Below are positions 1 to 7,906 of a stretch of 15,426 bases of DNA, piece after piece. The notes beneath the pieces were generated by a model. The model ran no database searches. It was not told the DNA's origin and was given only the letters and a program-made list of their open reading frames with translations. Positions within the stretch are counted from its first letter, which is position 1. Each line of letters begins with the position of its first letter. This DNA comes from RGIG5057 sp036653755 (lineage in GTDB: Bacteria > Bacillota > Clostridia > TANB77 > CAG-465), in assembly GCA_036653755.1 (NCBI GenBank), contig JAVVTJ010000023.1, forward strand, positions 1-15,426, given 5' to 3'. Position numbers and translations under genes: made by a program.

Positions 1-51
1 GGTAGTGTGGAATTTTAGTTTACTATAAAAGTACAAAACTTTTACACTACC
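1..51. repeat. Imperfect inverted repeat ahead of the first gene
   Basis: GGTAGTGT at 1-8 is the reverse complement of ACACTACC at 44-51, and pairing continues imperfectly inward through A/T-rich sequence. No T-run follows on the plus strand, so it is a poor rightward terminator. It could be part of an mRNA leader, or a terminator for a gene to the left whose context lies outside the window. The function is unknown. Confidence 0.4.
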
Positions 52-73
52 AAAAATAAAAGGGGAATAATAT

Positions 74-538
74 ATGAAAAAAGTTATGTTTGTTTGTAGT
101 AGTGGTGGACATTTATCAGAAATGTTAAAGCTTGAAAGTTTATTTTATAATTATAAATATATGTTAGTTACAGAAAAAACAAAAATAACAATGGATTTAC
201 CAAAAAAATATAATGTAAGATTTATGAAATATGGATCAAGACAATATTTTTTAAAATATATATTTATATTTATATTTAATGTATTAAAAAGTATATGGCT
301 TATGATTAAATTTAATCCAAAAGTTGTTGTTACAACAGGTGCACATACTGGTGGTATTGTGTGTTTTATAGCAAAAATATTTTTTAAAAAAGTTATATAT
401 ATTGAATCAATGGCAAAAGTAACTAGTTTATCGATGACAGGAAAAATTATGTATTTATTTGCTGATAAGTTTTTTGTTCAATGGGAAGAATTAGAAAAAA
501 AATACAAAAAAGCAGAATATTTAGGGAGATTGATATAA
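74..538 (+). CDS. Alg14-like UDP-glycosyltransferase membrane subunit (PssD/Cps14F type)
   Basis: A 154-residue protein resembling the Alg14/PssD half of a two-subunit GT-B glycosyltransferase. This half anchors the catalytic partner at the membrane and forms the acceptor-side lobe. Seen: an N-terminal beta strand followed by the SSGGHLSEM loop (about residues 9-17), a hydrophobic stretch around 58-77 (YFLKYIFIFIFNVLKSIWLM), and a VTTGAHTGGI motif near residues 86-95. The length fits the family. The start is ATG with AGGGG just upstream. It abuts the Alg13-like gene (stop 536-538, ATG 539), as expected for a co-translated pair. In bacteria such pairs add the second sugar of capsule or exopolysaccharide repeat units; the sugar used here cannot be told. 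Confidence 0.85.
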   Translation: MKKVMFVCSSGGHLSEMLKLESLFYNYKYMLVTEKTKITMDLPKKYNVRFMKYGSRQYFLKYIFIFIFNVLKSIWLMIKFNPKVVVTTGAHTGGIVCFIAKIFFKKVIYIESMAKVTSLSMTGKIMYLFADKFFVQWEELEKKYKKAEYLGRLI

Positions 539-1039
539 ATGATTTTTGTAACATTAGGTACACAAAAACAAAGTTTTAAAAGATTACTTGAAGAAATTGA
601 TAAATGTCATATATTAGATAATGAAGAAATAGTTGCACAAATAGGATATACAAAATATGAGAGTGATAGAATTAAAACTTTTGATTTTTTAGAAAAAGAA
701 GAATTTTTAAAGTATATGGAAAAAGCAGAATTTGTAATAACACATGGTGGAGTTGGTTCTATTTTTGATGCTATTTTAAAAGATAAAAAAGTTTTAGCTA
801 TGCCAAGACTTAAAAAATATTCAGAACATGTAGATGATCATCAAATTGAAATAGTAAAAAAATTATCAGAAGAAGGATATATTGTATATTATAACCCAGA
901 TGAATATATAGACGAAGAAGATCCACCTGATTTAGAAAATAAAATAAATTTTTTAAGAACTAATATATTTCAAAAATATACAGAAAATACAGAATATTTA
1001 GTAAAATTAAACAGAGCAATAGAAGAGTTATTGTTATAA
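539..1039 (+). CDS. Alg13-like glycosyltransferase catalytic subunit (PssE/Cps14G type)
   Basis: A 166-residue soluble partner of the preceding gene, corresponding to the C-terminal, nucleotide-sugar-binding lobe of a GT28-type GT-B enzyme. Seen: an N-terminal MIFVTLGTQ strand-loop and the signature THGGVGSIFDAI at about residues 68-79, which in this family binds the UDP-sugar. YSEHVDDHQ follows. The length is typical for the family. Translation probably couples to the upstream stop codon. No other capsule gene is visible on its right side, so the rest of the polysaccharide locus, if any, lies to the left of the window. Confidence 0.87.
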   Translation: MIFVTLGTQKQSFKRLLEEIDKCHILDNEEIVAQIGYTKYESDRIKTFDFLEKEEFLKYMEKAEFVITHGGVGSIFDAILKDKKVLAMPRLKKYSEHVDDHQIEIVKKLSEEGYIVYYNPDEYIDEEDPPDLENKINFLRTNIFQKYTENTEYLVKLNRAIEELLL

Positions 1040-1080
1040 CAGTAAAAGTTTAGCTCATAATATATGAAAGAGGTGCTATT

Positions 1081-1939
1081 TTGAAAAGTAAAATATCTAA
1101 ATTATTAGTTGATGGTTTTTTAATTGTAATTGGTGCATATATAATGAGCGTTGCAATAAACTTATTTTTATTACCAAATAAAATAACAACAGGTGGTGCT
1201 AGTGGTGTAGGTACTATTATGTACTATTTATTTGATATAAATATAAGTTTAACAATACTTATTATTAATATTCCTCTTTTTATAATAGCACTTAAAAAGT
1301 TAGGATTTAGTTTTAGTTTCAAAAGTATAGTTGCTACATTACTTTTCACTATATTTTTACAAGTGTTTACTTATAATGGATTTGTTTTAAGAAATAGAAC
1401 TGATATGTTTATATCATCTGTATATGGTGGGTTATTATTAGGACTTGGTATGTCACTTATATTTAAAGCAGGAGCATGTTCACGGAGGTACTGATTTATT
1501 AGCACATATATTACAAAAAAAAGGAATTACACTTAATTTAAGTAAAATAATATTAATAACAGATATAGTTATTATTGGTATACTTATGATTACATTTAAA
1601 GATATAAATTTAGGACTTTATTCTGCTATAGCTATATTTATATCAAGTAAAGTTATAGATATTGTATTTGAAGGAATAAATTATACAAAAATAGTAAATG
1701 TAATAACAAAAAATGATGATGCAATTACTAAAAGCATATTAGATGATTTAAAAAGAGGTGCAACAGTTACTAAATGTATTGGTGCATATACAAGAGAAGA
1801 ACATATAAATATTATGTGTATTGTAACTCTTCCAGAAATATCTAAAATTAGAAAAATAGTATATTCAATAGATCCAGATGCATTAATTTATGTATCAAAT
1901 ACAAATGAAGTTTGGGGAAAAGGGTTTAAAAAGTTTTAG
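1081..1939 (+). CDS. YitT family membrane protein, read through a +1 shift at a CGG codon
   Basis: The YitT family comprises integral membrane proteins of uncertain transport function with a C-terminal soluble DUF2179 domain. Reading starts at TTG 1081, with AGAGGTG six bases upstream. It runs in frame to TCA (1480-1482), then meets CGG (1483-1485) and a stop nine bases after that codon begins (TGA 1492-1494). Skipping C1483 gives GGA at 1484 and the expected GACSGGTDLLA motif, then continues to 1939. The joined product is 285 residues, a usual YitT length. The first part holds several hydrophobic helices and an NKITTGGASG loop; the second holds the remaining helices and a DUF2179-like end. 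Programmed +1 shift, lesion and sequencing error cannot be separated here. Taken as two separate genes, neither half would be complete. Confidence 0.8.
1483..1485 (+). other. CGG codon at the +1 frameshift point in yitT
   Basis: The zero-frame context is GCA TGT TCA CGG AGG TAC TGA. Skipping the C gives GGA GGT ACT GAT, matching the GGTD motif of YitT proteins. A GGAG lies about 10 bases upstream, but it also encodes conserved residues, so it need not be a stimulatory SD. The site has no homopolymer run, which makes a slippage-type sequencing error less obvious. Confidence 0.6.
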
Positions 1940-1951
1940 AAGGAGAAATAT

Positions 1952-2756
1952 ATGAAAGATTTAAAAGTAGTAGCAAATAATATAAGAAATGATGTTATAG
2001 ATATGATATATAATGCAGGTTCAGGTCATCTAGGTGGAAGTTTATCTGTTGTAGATATTTTAACTGTTTTGTATCATAGTGAAATGAATTTAAATTTAGA
2101 TGAAAAAGGTTTTAGAATAGATAAACTTGTGTTATCTAAAGGTCATAGCGCTCCTGCACTTTATGCAACTCTTGCATCAGTTAATTTATTAGATAAAAAT
2201 TTATTAAACACATTAAGAAAAGCAGACAGTATATTAGAAGGACATCCAAGTATAAAAATACCAGGCATAGATGTATCTAGTGGTTCACTTCGGACAAGGT
2301 TTATCTATTGCAAATGGAATGGCACTAGCTAAAAAGATTGACAAAAAAGAAGGATATGTTTATGTTATATTAGGAGATGGAGAAATAGAAGAAGGACAAG
2401 TTTGGGAAGCTTTAATGACTACAAATAAATATAACTTAAATAATTTAATTATGTTTATAGATCATAATAATTTACAAATTGATGGAACAATAGAAGAAGT
2501 TATAGGTTTAAATAATTTATCTGAAAAAATATCTTCTTTTGGTTTGAATGTTATAAATTGTGATGGAAATAATATAGAAGAAATAATAGTAGCTATAAAA
2601 AAAGCAAAAAAATCAAATAAACTAAGTTGTATAATTGCTAAAACTATAAAAGGAAAAGGTGTATCTTTTATGGAAAATAATGTATCGTGGCATGGTAAAA
2701 AAATAAATGATGAAGAATATAAATTAGCAAAAGAAGAGTTAAAAATGGAGGTATAA
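1952..2756 (+). CDS. Transketolase, N-terminal (TPP-binding) subunit, read through a +1 shift at CGG
   Basis: The ThDP-binding half of a split transketolase, which exchanges two-carbon units between ketose and aldose phosphates in the pentose phosphate pathway. AAGGAG precedes ATG 1952. Seen: GHLGGSLSVVDIL and LSKGHSAPALYATLA in the first 113 codons. The frame then meets CGG at 2291-2293 and would stop at 2330-2332 with nonsense sequence. Skipping C2291 restores SLGQGLSIANGMALA, the conserved family motif. The frame continues through LGDGEIEEGQVWEA and FIDHNNLQIDG (ThDP/Mg binding) to TAA at 2756. The joined product is 267 residues, a normal length for this subunit. The C-terminal partner lies at 3767, now separated by an inserted gene. 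Confidence 0.85.
2291..2293 (+). other. CGG codon at the +1 frameshift point in the transketolase N-subunit gene
   Basis: The zero-frame context is GGT TCA CTT CGG ACA AGG. Skipping the C gives GGA CAA GGT and the family motif SLGQGL. The CTT before it could re-pair at TTC in the +1 frame, much as the release factor 2 frameshift slips on CTT. Like the yitT site it has CGGA, with the shifted codon being GGA. Confidence 0.6.
2742..2756 (+). repeat. 15-bp direct repeat, copy 1, left border of the rhuM insertion
   Basis: AAAATGGAGGTATAA ends the transketolase N-subunit gene and includes its stop codon and a GGAGG that serves as SD for the next gene. The identical 15 bases recur at 3749-3763. The unit between equivalent repeat positions is 1007 bp and contains only the rhuM-like gene. 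Confidence 0.85.
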
Positions 2757-2757
2757 A

Positions 2758-3741
2758 GTGTCAAATTCTGAAATTATAATATTTAAAAGTAAAGATAACA
2801 AATCAAAAATTGAAGTAAAGCTTGAAAATAATAATGTATGGCTTACTCAAAATGAGATTTCTAATCTTTTTGATAAAAGCAGAAGTACAATTACAGAACA
2901 TATTAATAATATTTTTAAAGATTGTGAATTAGATGAAAAAAGCACCGTCGGTTTATCCGACGTTGCTAATTCGGATAAACCCGTAAAAATATATAATTTA
3001 GATGTTATTATAGCAATTGGTTATAGAGTAAAATCTAGCATAGGTATTGAATTTAGAAAATGGGCAACAGAAAGATTAAAGGAATATTTAATACAAGGGT
3101 TTACAATAAACGATGAATTTTTAAAAAATAATGGTGGAGGAATCTACTGGAAGAACCTATTAAATAGAATAAGAGATATTAGAAGTAGTGAAAAAGTATT
3201 ATATAGGCAAGTACTTGATTTATATTCAACAAGTATGGATTATTCTCCAGAAGCATTAGAATCAATTAAATTTTTTAAAATTGTTCAAAATAAATTACAT
3301 TATGCTGTTAGTAAAGAAACAGCAGCAGAAATCATATATAATAGAGTAAATGCTAATGATAATTTCATGGGACTTACTACATTTGAAGGAAAATTTCCAA
3401 CTAAACAAGAAACACATATAGCAAAAAATTATTTAAAAGAAAATGAAATAAAGGATTTAAATAGTATAGTAAGTGCTTTTTTTGATTTAGCTGAAATGAA
3501 AGCAAGAAATCATGAAGCAATGTATATGAAAGATTGGATAAATGAATTAGATGATTTTTCAAATAGATATGGAAAAGGTAGTTTAATAAATTCTGGCAAG
3601 ATTTCTCATAAAGAAGCAATTTGTAAAGCTAATAATGAATATGAAAAATATAAAATTAAAAGTGATGCTGAATTATCAGATGTAGAAAAAGAATATGTTA
3701 AACTTTTAAATAGTGAAATTAAAAAAATAGATATTAAATAA
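2758..3741 (+). CDS. rhuM: RhuM family protein (virulence-associated RhuM/Fic-linked type)
   Basis: A 327-residue protein of the RhuM family. It starts at GTG 2758, with GGAGG inside the upstream gene as SD. Seen: an N-terminal winged-helix-like block WLTQNEISNLFDKSRST (about residues 29-45) with EHINNIF, then SDKPVKIYNLDVIIAIGYRV, the family hallmark, and FRKWATERLKEYLIQGF. A helical C-terminal part follows. RhuM proteins are scattered among genomes and often lie in mobile or defence-associated regions; the molecular function is not established. Here the gene interrupts a transketolase subunit pair and is bordered by 15-bp direct repeats, which indicates acquisition. It breaks no neighbouring reading frame and would be co-transcribed. 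Base composition resembles its neighbours apart from a short GC-richer island at 2946-2983. Confidence 0.88.
   Translation: MSNSEIIIFKSKDNKSKIEVKLENNNVWLTQNEISNLFDKSRSTITEHINNIFKDCELDEKSTVGLSDVANSDKPVKIYNLDVIIAIGYRVKSSIGIEFRKWATERLKEYLIQGFTINDEFLKNNGGGIYWKNLLNRIRDIRSSEKVLYRQVLDLYSTSMDYSPEALESIKFFKIVQNKLHYAVSKETAAEIIYNRVNANDNFMGLTTFEGKFPTKQETHIAKNYLKENEIKDLNSIVSAFFDLAEMKARNHEAMYMKDWINELDDFSNRYGKGSLINSGKISHKEAICKANNEYEKYKIKSDAELSDVEKEYVKLLNSEIKKIDIK
2946..2981 (+). repeat. Overlapping palindromes within the rhuM coding sequence
   Basis: CGTCGG (2946-2951) and CCGACG (2957-2962) form a 6-bp stem with a 5-base loop. The 11 bases at 2950-2960 are also the exact reverse complement of 2971-2981. 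The two hairpins are mutually exclusive. The island is markedly richer in G+C than its surroundings and encodes the STVGLSDVANSDKPV stretch. Confidence 0.6.
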
Positions 3742-3748
3742 AGCAAAT

Positions 3749-3763
3749 AAAATGGAGGTATAA
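3749..3763 (+). repeat. 15-bp direct repeat, copy 2, right border of the rhuM insertion
   Basis: Identical to 2742-2756. Here the GGAGG serves as ribosome binding site for the transketolase C-subunit gene at 3767. Removing one repeat plus the rhuM unit would place the N-subunit stop directly against this SD, the usual compact arrangement of the pair. Confidence 0.85.
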
Positions 3764-3766
3764 TAT

Positions 3767-4678
3767 ATGAAATCAACTAGAAAAGCATATGGAGAATTTT
3801 TGTGTGAAATAGGAAAAAAAGATGAAAATGTTATTGTATTTGATAGTGATTTAGCAGCAGCTACTAATACAAATATGTTTAAAAATATGTTTCCAAATAG
3901 ACATTTTGATATAGGAATAGCAGAGCAAGATATGGTTGGAACTGCATGTGGAGTAGCTATATCAGGTAAAACAGTATTTGCTTCTTCATTTGCTATGTTT
4001 ATAGCAGCAAGAGCATATGAACAAGTAAGAAATACAGCAGGTTATTCACATGTAAATATAAATTTAGTTGCAACTCATAGTGGTTTAGCAGTAGGAGAAG
4101 ATGGACCTACTCATCAATGTATAGAAGATATATCACTTATGAAAGTTATACCAGGTATGACTGTATTTTCTCCGTCAGATGAATATTCTACAAAAAATAT
4201 TTTAAAAGAATGTTTAAATATAGATGGACCAAAATACATAAGATTAGGTAGAAGTGAAGTAGAAAATATATATAACGAAACAGATGCATTTAAAGTAGGC
4301 AAAAGTAATACATTTGGAGATGGAACTTGTGGTACAATATTTGCAACTGGTAATACTTTACAAGTAGCATTAGATGCAAAAGAAGAGTTAAGTAAAAAAA
4401 ATATAAATGTAAGAGTTGTAGATATTTACTCTATAAAACCAATTGATAAAGATAATATAATAAAATGTTCTAAAGAAACTGATAAATTAATTTCAATAGA
4501 AGATCATAGTATAATTGGTGGTATTGGTAGTAGTATTGCAGATATATTGTGTGAATTTTATCCTAAAAAATTAATTAAAATAGGTGTAAATGATACTTTT
4601 GGAAAATCTGGTAATGCAAAACAAATATATGAATTATTTGGACTTACAAAAGAAAATATAATAAGTAAATTTATATAG
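3767..4678 (+). CDS. Transketolase, C-terminal (pyrimidine-binding) subunit
   Basis: A 303-residue partner of the subunit encoded at 1952-2756, together making an active transketolase. Seen: the pyrimidine-binding domain with DIGIAEQDM, whose Glu (residue 53) activates the ThDP aminopyrimidine ring. SFAMFIAARAYEQVRN and THSGLAVGEDGPTHQ (phosphate and substrate site) come next. The C-terminal domain follows with SIEDHSIIGGIG. The length is normal for a split-transketolase C-subunit. GGAGG lies eight bases upstream of ATG 3767. Its separation from its partner gene by rhuM is unusual. Confidence 0.92.
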   Translation: MKSTRKAYGEFLCEIGKKDENVIVFDSDLAAATNTNMFKNMFPNRHFDIGIAEQDMVGTACGVAISGKTVFASSFAMFIAARAYEQVRNTAGYSHVNINLVATHSGLAVGEDGPTHQCIEDISLMKVIPGMTVFSPSDEYSTKNILKECLNIDGPKYIRLGRSEVENIYNETDAFKVGKSNTFGDGTCGTIFATGNTLQVALDAKEELSKKNINVRVVDIYSIKPIDKDNIIKCSKETDKLISIEDHSIIGGIGSSIADILCEFYPKKLIKIGVNDTFGKSGNAKQIYELFGLTKENIISKFI

Positions 4679-4689
4679 AAGGGAATAAT

Positions 4690-5916
4690 ATGGAACCATT
4701 AGCATATAGAATGAAACCTAGAACTTTAGAAGAATTTTTTGGTCAAGAAGATATAGTAGGAAAAGATAAATTATTATATAGATTAATAAAAGCGGACAAG
4801 CTTTCTTCTGTTATATTTTATGGACCTCCTGGTACTGGTAAAACTTCACTAGCTAGAATAATTGCATGTAGTACAAAATATAATTTTGTTGAACTTAATG
4901 CAACTTCTGCTGGGGTAAGTGATATAAAAAAAATAGCAGAAGATTCTAAAAATATTTTTACAAATCCAAAAGGAAAAACAATTTTATTTATTGATGAAAT
5001 ACATAGATTTAATAAATTGCAACAAGATTCACTTCTTCCTTATGTTGAAAAAGGAAGTATTATTTTAATAGGAGCTACAACTGAAAATCCATATTTTGAA
5101 GTTAATAAAGCTTTAGTTTCTAGATCTACTGTGTTTAAATTTAATGAACTAAAATGTGAAGATATAAAAGAAATACTAAATTTTGCTATTTTAGATAAAG
5201 AAAGAGGTTTAGGAACATATAATTTAGATATTAAAGAAGGTGTAATTGACTTTTTAGCTAGTATATCTAATGGAGATGTACGAACAGTACTTAATGCTTT
5301 AGAACTTGCTGTTATTACTACTGAAATGAATTCTGATGGTAAAATAGTTATAGATAAAGATGTTATTTTAAATTGTACACAAAATAAAAAAAGTGTATAT
5401 GATAAATCAGATAGTATGCATTATGATATAATTAGTGCTTTCATAAAATCTATGCGAGGAAGTGATTCTAATGCAACGGTTCATTATTTAGCTAAAATGA
5501 TAGAAGGCTCAGAAGATCCTTTATTTATAGCACGTAGAATTGTAATTGCTGCCTCAGAAGATGTAGGACTTGCTAATAACGAAGCTTTAATTGTTGCAAC
5601 AGCAGCAATGACAGCAGTTCATCAAATTGGTATGCCAGAAGCTAGAATAATTTTGTCTCATGCAGCATTAGTTGTTGCATGTAGTAAAAAATCTAATAGT
5701 GCATATATGGCTATAAATGAAGCACTAGATGATGTAAAAAATATAGATACTGGTACAGTTCCAATGCATATTAGAAATGCACCAATTGAAGATATGAAAA
5801 AAGATGGTTATGGTGTTGGATATAAATATCCACATAATTATGAAGGAAATTGGACCGAGCAACAATATTTGCCTGATGAAATTAAAGATAAAGTATATTT
5901 TAGAATGAAAAAATAA
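4690..5916 (+). CDS. rarA: Replication-associated recombination protein A (RarA/MgsA/WRNIP1 family AAA+ ATPase)
   Basis: A 408-residue AAA+ ATPase that acts at stalled replication forks. Seen: the N-terminal PLAYRMKPRTLEEFFGQE block typical of RarA, Walker A GPPGTGKTS (residues 45-53), Walker B LFIDEIHRF (99-107), sensor 1 IGATTEN (127-133) and an arginine-finger-like SRS (144-146). The C-terminal half carries the tetramerisation region with DPLFIARRIVIAASEDVG and the YKYPHNYEGNW end. AGAAGGG precedes ATG 4690. Length and motifs are complete. It uses CGA codons (for example at 5455-5457), showing that CGA is read normally in this genome. Confidence 0.95.
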   Translation: MEPLAYRMKPRTLEEFFGQEDIVGKDKLLYRLIKADKLSSVIFYGPPGTGKTSLARIIACSTKYNFVELNATSAGVSDIKKIAEDSKNIFTNPKGKTILFIDEIHRFNKLQQDSLLPYVEKGSIILIGATTENPYFEVNKALVSRSTVFKFNELKCEDIKEILNFAILDKERGLGTYNLDIKEGVIDFLASISNGDVRTVLNALELAVITTEMNSDGKIVIDKDVILNCTQNKKSVYDKSDSMHYDIISAFIKSMRGSDSNATVHYLAKMIEGSEDPLFIARRIVIAASEDVGLANNEALIVATAAMTAVHQIGMPEARIILSHAALVVACSKKSNSAYMAINEALDDVKNIDTGTVPMHIRNAPIEDMKKDGYGVGYKYPHNYEGNWTEQQYLPDEIKDKVYFRMKK

Positions 5917-5937
5917 TCTAAAACATTGGAGGTAAAT

Positions 5938-7200
5938 ATGAGTGATAAATTTAAAATATCAATGAATAAAAAGATTTTAAAAAATTTAAAACATGGTGAT
6001 GAAGATGGTATAAATATTTTAAATAGTTATAAAGAAAAAAAGCAAGAAGAAAGACAAGGAAGATTATCTAAAAATAAAAAAGTAGAGAAAAATATAGAAA
6101 AACATAATTTAGATTTTAAAGTTATAATTCTTGTTATAGTAGTTATAATATTATTTTTTGTTACATATATTTTTTTAGAGTATGCTCAAATAATAGGATT
6201 TAATATATTTCCAAATAATTCAAATAAAAGTATTGTTATAGATGGTATATCTGGTGAAGATAATATATATAAAATGTATAATAATGACTTTTTAATATAT
6301 TCGAATAATACACTTGTAACTTATGATACAAATGGCAAAAAAAATTGGGAATATAAAATATCAGAAAATTTTATACCATGTATATATATAAATAAAAGTT
6401 ATATGGTAATTGCTAATAAAATTAGTGGTAATATATATGTTTTTTCAGGAAGAAATGAAATAACAAATAAAAAAATAGATGGAACAATTGATGATATATA
6501 TTTAGATGAATTTGGAAATATTGCAGTAGAATATTCAAGTAGTGGATATAAAAAAATAATAACAGTCTTAGATAAATATGGCAAGAATAAATATACAGCA
6601 TACGTTAATTCATCATCAATATTAGATATTAAATTGATTGATAAAGGAAATAAATTAATATTAATTCAAACAGATTCTTCTTCTCTTACTATAGGAACAA
6701 AAATTAGTATTATTGATTCAACAAAAGAAGAATCAATAAAAGAGCTTATAAAATTAGAAAATAAACTTGTATATGATTGTAAATTAATAAATGATAATTT
6801 AATTTTAATTACAAATGATAGTATAATAAATTATAATATAAGTAAAAATATAAATAATGAAATTCATAGTTTAGACTCTAATCAAACAAATTACATAAGT
6901 TTATCAACTAATTATTTTGTTGCTATTGAAACTAACAAAAATAAATATAACTTTATATCAAATAAATTTGATAATACTAGTATTTCAAATATTGAATTAG
7001 AGGTATTACCTAAGTTTATAAAAAATAGCGGATTTTTAACATATATAGTATCAGAAAATAAAATTAATGTTGTAAATAAATGGGGAATTATAGTAAAGAT
7101 AATAGATGTAAATATGCCACCAAAAGATATTGTAATATTTAATAAAGAAAAATCAGTTGCACTTATTTATTCAAACAGAGTTGAAATAGTCAATTTATAA
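5938..7200 (+). CDS. DUF5711-like single-pass membrane protein with extracytoplasmic beta-rich domain
   Basis: A 420-residue protein. I place the start at ATG 5938 because GGAGG at 5928-5932 sits at correct distance; a TTG at 5926 would overlap that SD. Seen: a basic cytoplasmic N-terminus of about 60 residues, one hydrophobic helix (VIILVIVVIILFFVTYIFL, around residues 62-80), then a long outer region of repeated short strands with recurrent NK, GK and IYV patterns. This suggests a propeller-like fold. It resembles the clostridial DUF5711 family, whose function is unknown. It ends the tight plus-strand run that began at 74. Confidence 0.7.
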   Translation: MSDKFKISMNKKILKNLKHGDEDGINILNSYKEKKQEERQGRLSKNKKVEKNIEKHNLDFKVIILVIVVIILFFVTYIFLEYAQIIGFNIFPNNSNKSIVIDGISGEDNIYKMYNNDFLIYSNNTLVTYDTNGKKNWEYKISENFIPCIYINKSYMVIANKISGNIYVFSGRNEITNKKIDGTIDDIYLDEFGNIAVEYSSSGYKKIITVLDKYGKNKYTAYVNSSSILDIKLIDKGNKLILIQTDSSSLTIGTKISIIDSTKEESIKELIKLENKLVYDCKLINDNLILITNDSIINYNISKNINNEIHSLDSNQTNYISLSTNYFVAIETNKNKYNFISNKFDNTSISNIELEVLPKFIKNSGFLTYIVSENKINVVNKWGIIVKIIDVNMPPKDIVIFNKEKSVALIYSNRVEIVNL

Positions 7201-7219
7201 AAAAATGGAATATAATTAG

Positions 7220-7248
7220 TTGTAAAATATTATTTTAAATGATATAAT
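7220..7248 (+). promoter_or_regulatory. Sigma-A promoter for the cvpA-lcp pair
   Basis: TTGTAA (7220-7225), a 17-base spacer and TATAAT (7243-7248), with an extended TG at the -15/-14 position. It lies in the 72-bp gap after the DUF5711-like gene and about 25 bases before the cvpA-like start. Confidence 0.7.
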
Positions 7249-7272
7249 AATAAAAAGAAAAGGGTGGTTTAA

Positions 7273-7905
7273 ATGATTTTAGATATAATAATAATTTTGT
7301 TTTTAATATTTAGTGCTTTTATGGGATATAAAAAAGGATTAACTACAATACTTGTTTCAGTAATAGGTTTTGTAATAGCAATAATTTTAGCATTTACTTT
7401 GAAATCAACATTAGCAAATTTTGTTATTAATAATACAGAACTAGATACGCAAATAGAAACAACAATAAGTAAAGGACTTGTTACTGCAATAGAAACAAAA
7501 GAAAAAGAAGTAAAAAATACAAATGAATTCTATAATGGAATAATAGAAAATATGAAACCAACAGAAACAGTTGAAAATTTAGCCCATTCGGTTGTTGTAT
7601 TTATATTGGAAACAGCGTCGTTTATAGTTATATTTTTGGTAGTTAAAATTATAGCATTTATACTTCAAATGATGCTTAATTTAGTATTTGATTTGCCAAT
7701 ATTAAGTAGTATTAATAATATTGGTGGATTTATAGTAGGAACAGTTATGGGTATATTAAAAGTATGGATATTACTTGCAATACTTTCAGTTTTATCTCCT
7801 ATGGTAGGTGGAATTAGTGCTTATATAGATACAACAGTTGTAACAAAATTTTTATATGACTTAAATATGATAGTTAAATTATTATCAGGTAATTTAAAAT
7901 TGTAG
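7273..7905 (+). CDS. CvpA family membrane protein
   Basis: A 210-residue membrane protein of the CvpA family, named for colicin V production. In Gram-positives these are small polytopic proteins of unresolved role, often near envelope genes. Seen: an N-terminal helix with the family pattern ILFLIFSAFMGYKKGL, a second helix around residues 25-45, a polar loop, and two or three C-terminal helices including SFIVIFLVVKIIAFILQMM and a VGTVMGILKVWILLAILSVL stretch. AGGGTGG precedes ATG 7273. It is followed closely by the LCP gene, suggesting a shared cell-envelope transcript. Confidence 0.85.
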   Translation: MILDIIIILFLIFSAFMGYKKGLTTILVSVIGFVIAIILAFTLKSTLANFVINNTELDTQIETTISKGLVTAIETKEKEVKNTNEFYNGIIENMKPTETVENLAHSVVVFILETASFIVIFLVVKIIAFILQMMLNLVFDLPILSSINNIGGFIVGTVMGILKVWILLAILSVLSPMVGGISAYIDTTVVTKFLYDLNMIVKLLSGNLKL

Positions 7906-7906
7906 G

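Noticed and set aside
1445..1939. Second half of yitT as an independent gene starting at ATG 1445
   Set aside because: That start lies out of frame inside the upstream half, has no SD, and its first dozen residues are frame-shifted yitT sequence; the conserved motif resumes only after the CGG.
1483..2293. Simple reassignment of CGG to another amino acid
   Set aside because: Reassignment would not restore the frame; at both sites the zero frame runs into nonsense sequence and a stop, so one base must be skipped.
2271..2756. Transketolase C-part as a separate gene starting at 2271
   Set aside because: No SD, and the conserved TPP-binding protein reads continuously across the one-base shift.
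2462..2764. Minus-strand open frames inside plus-strand genes (for example 2462-2764, 3401-3619, 10217-10624)
   Set aside because: They oppose well-supported genes, lack SDs and recognisable domains, and are expected by chance in sequence this AT-rich.
2758..3741. RhuM as part of a toxin-antitoxin pair
   Set aside because: No small partner gene lies in the inserted unit, so a two-gene module is not supported.
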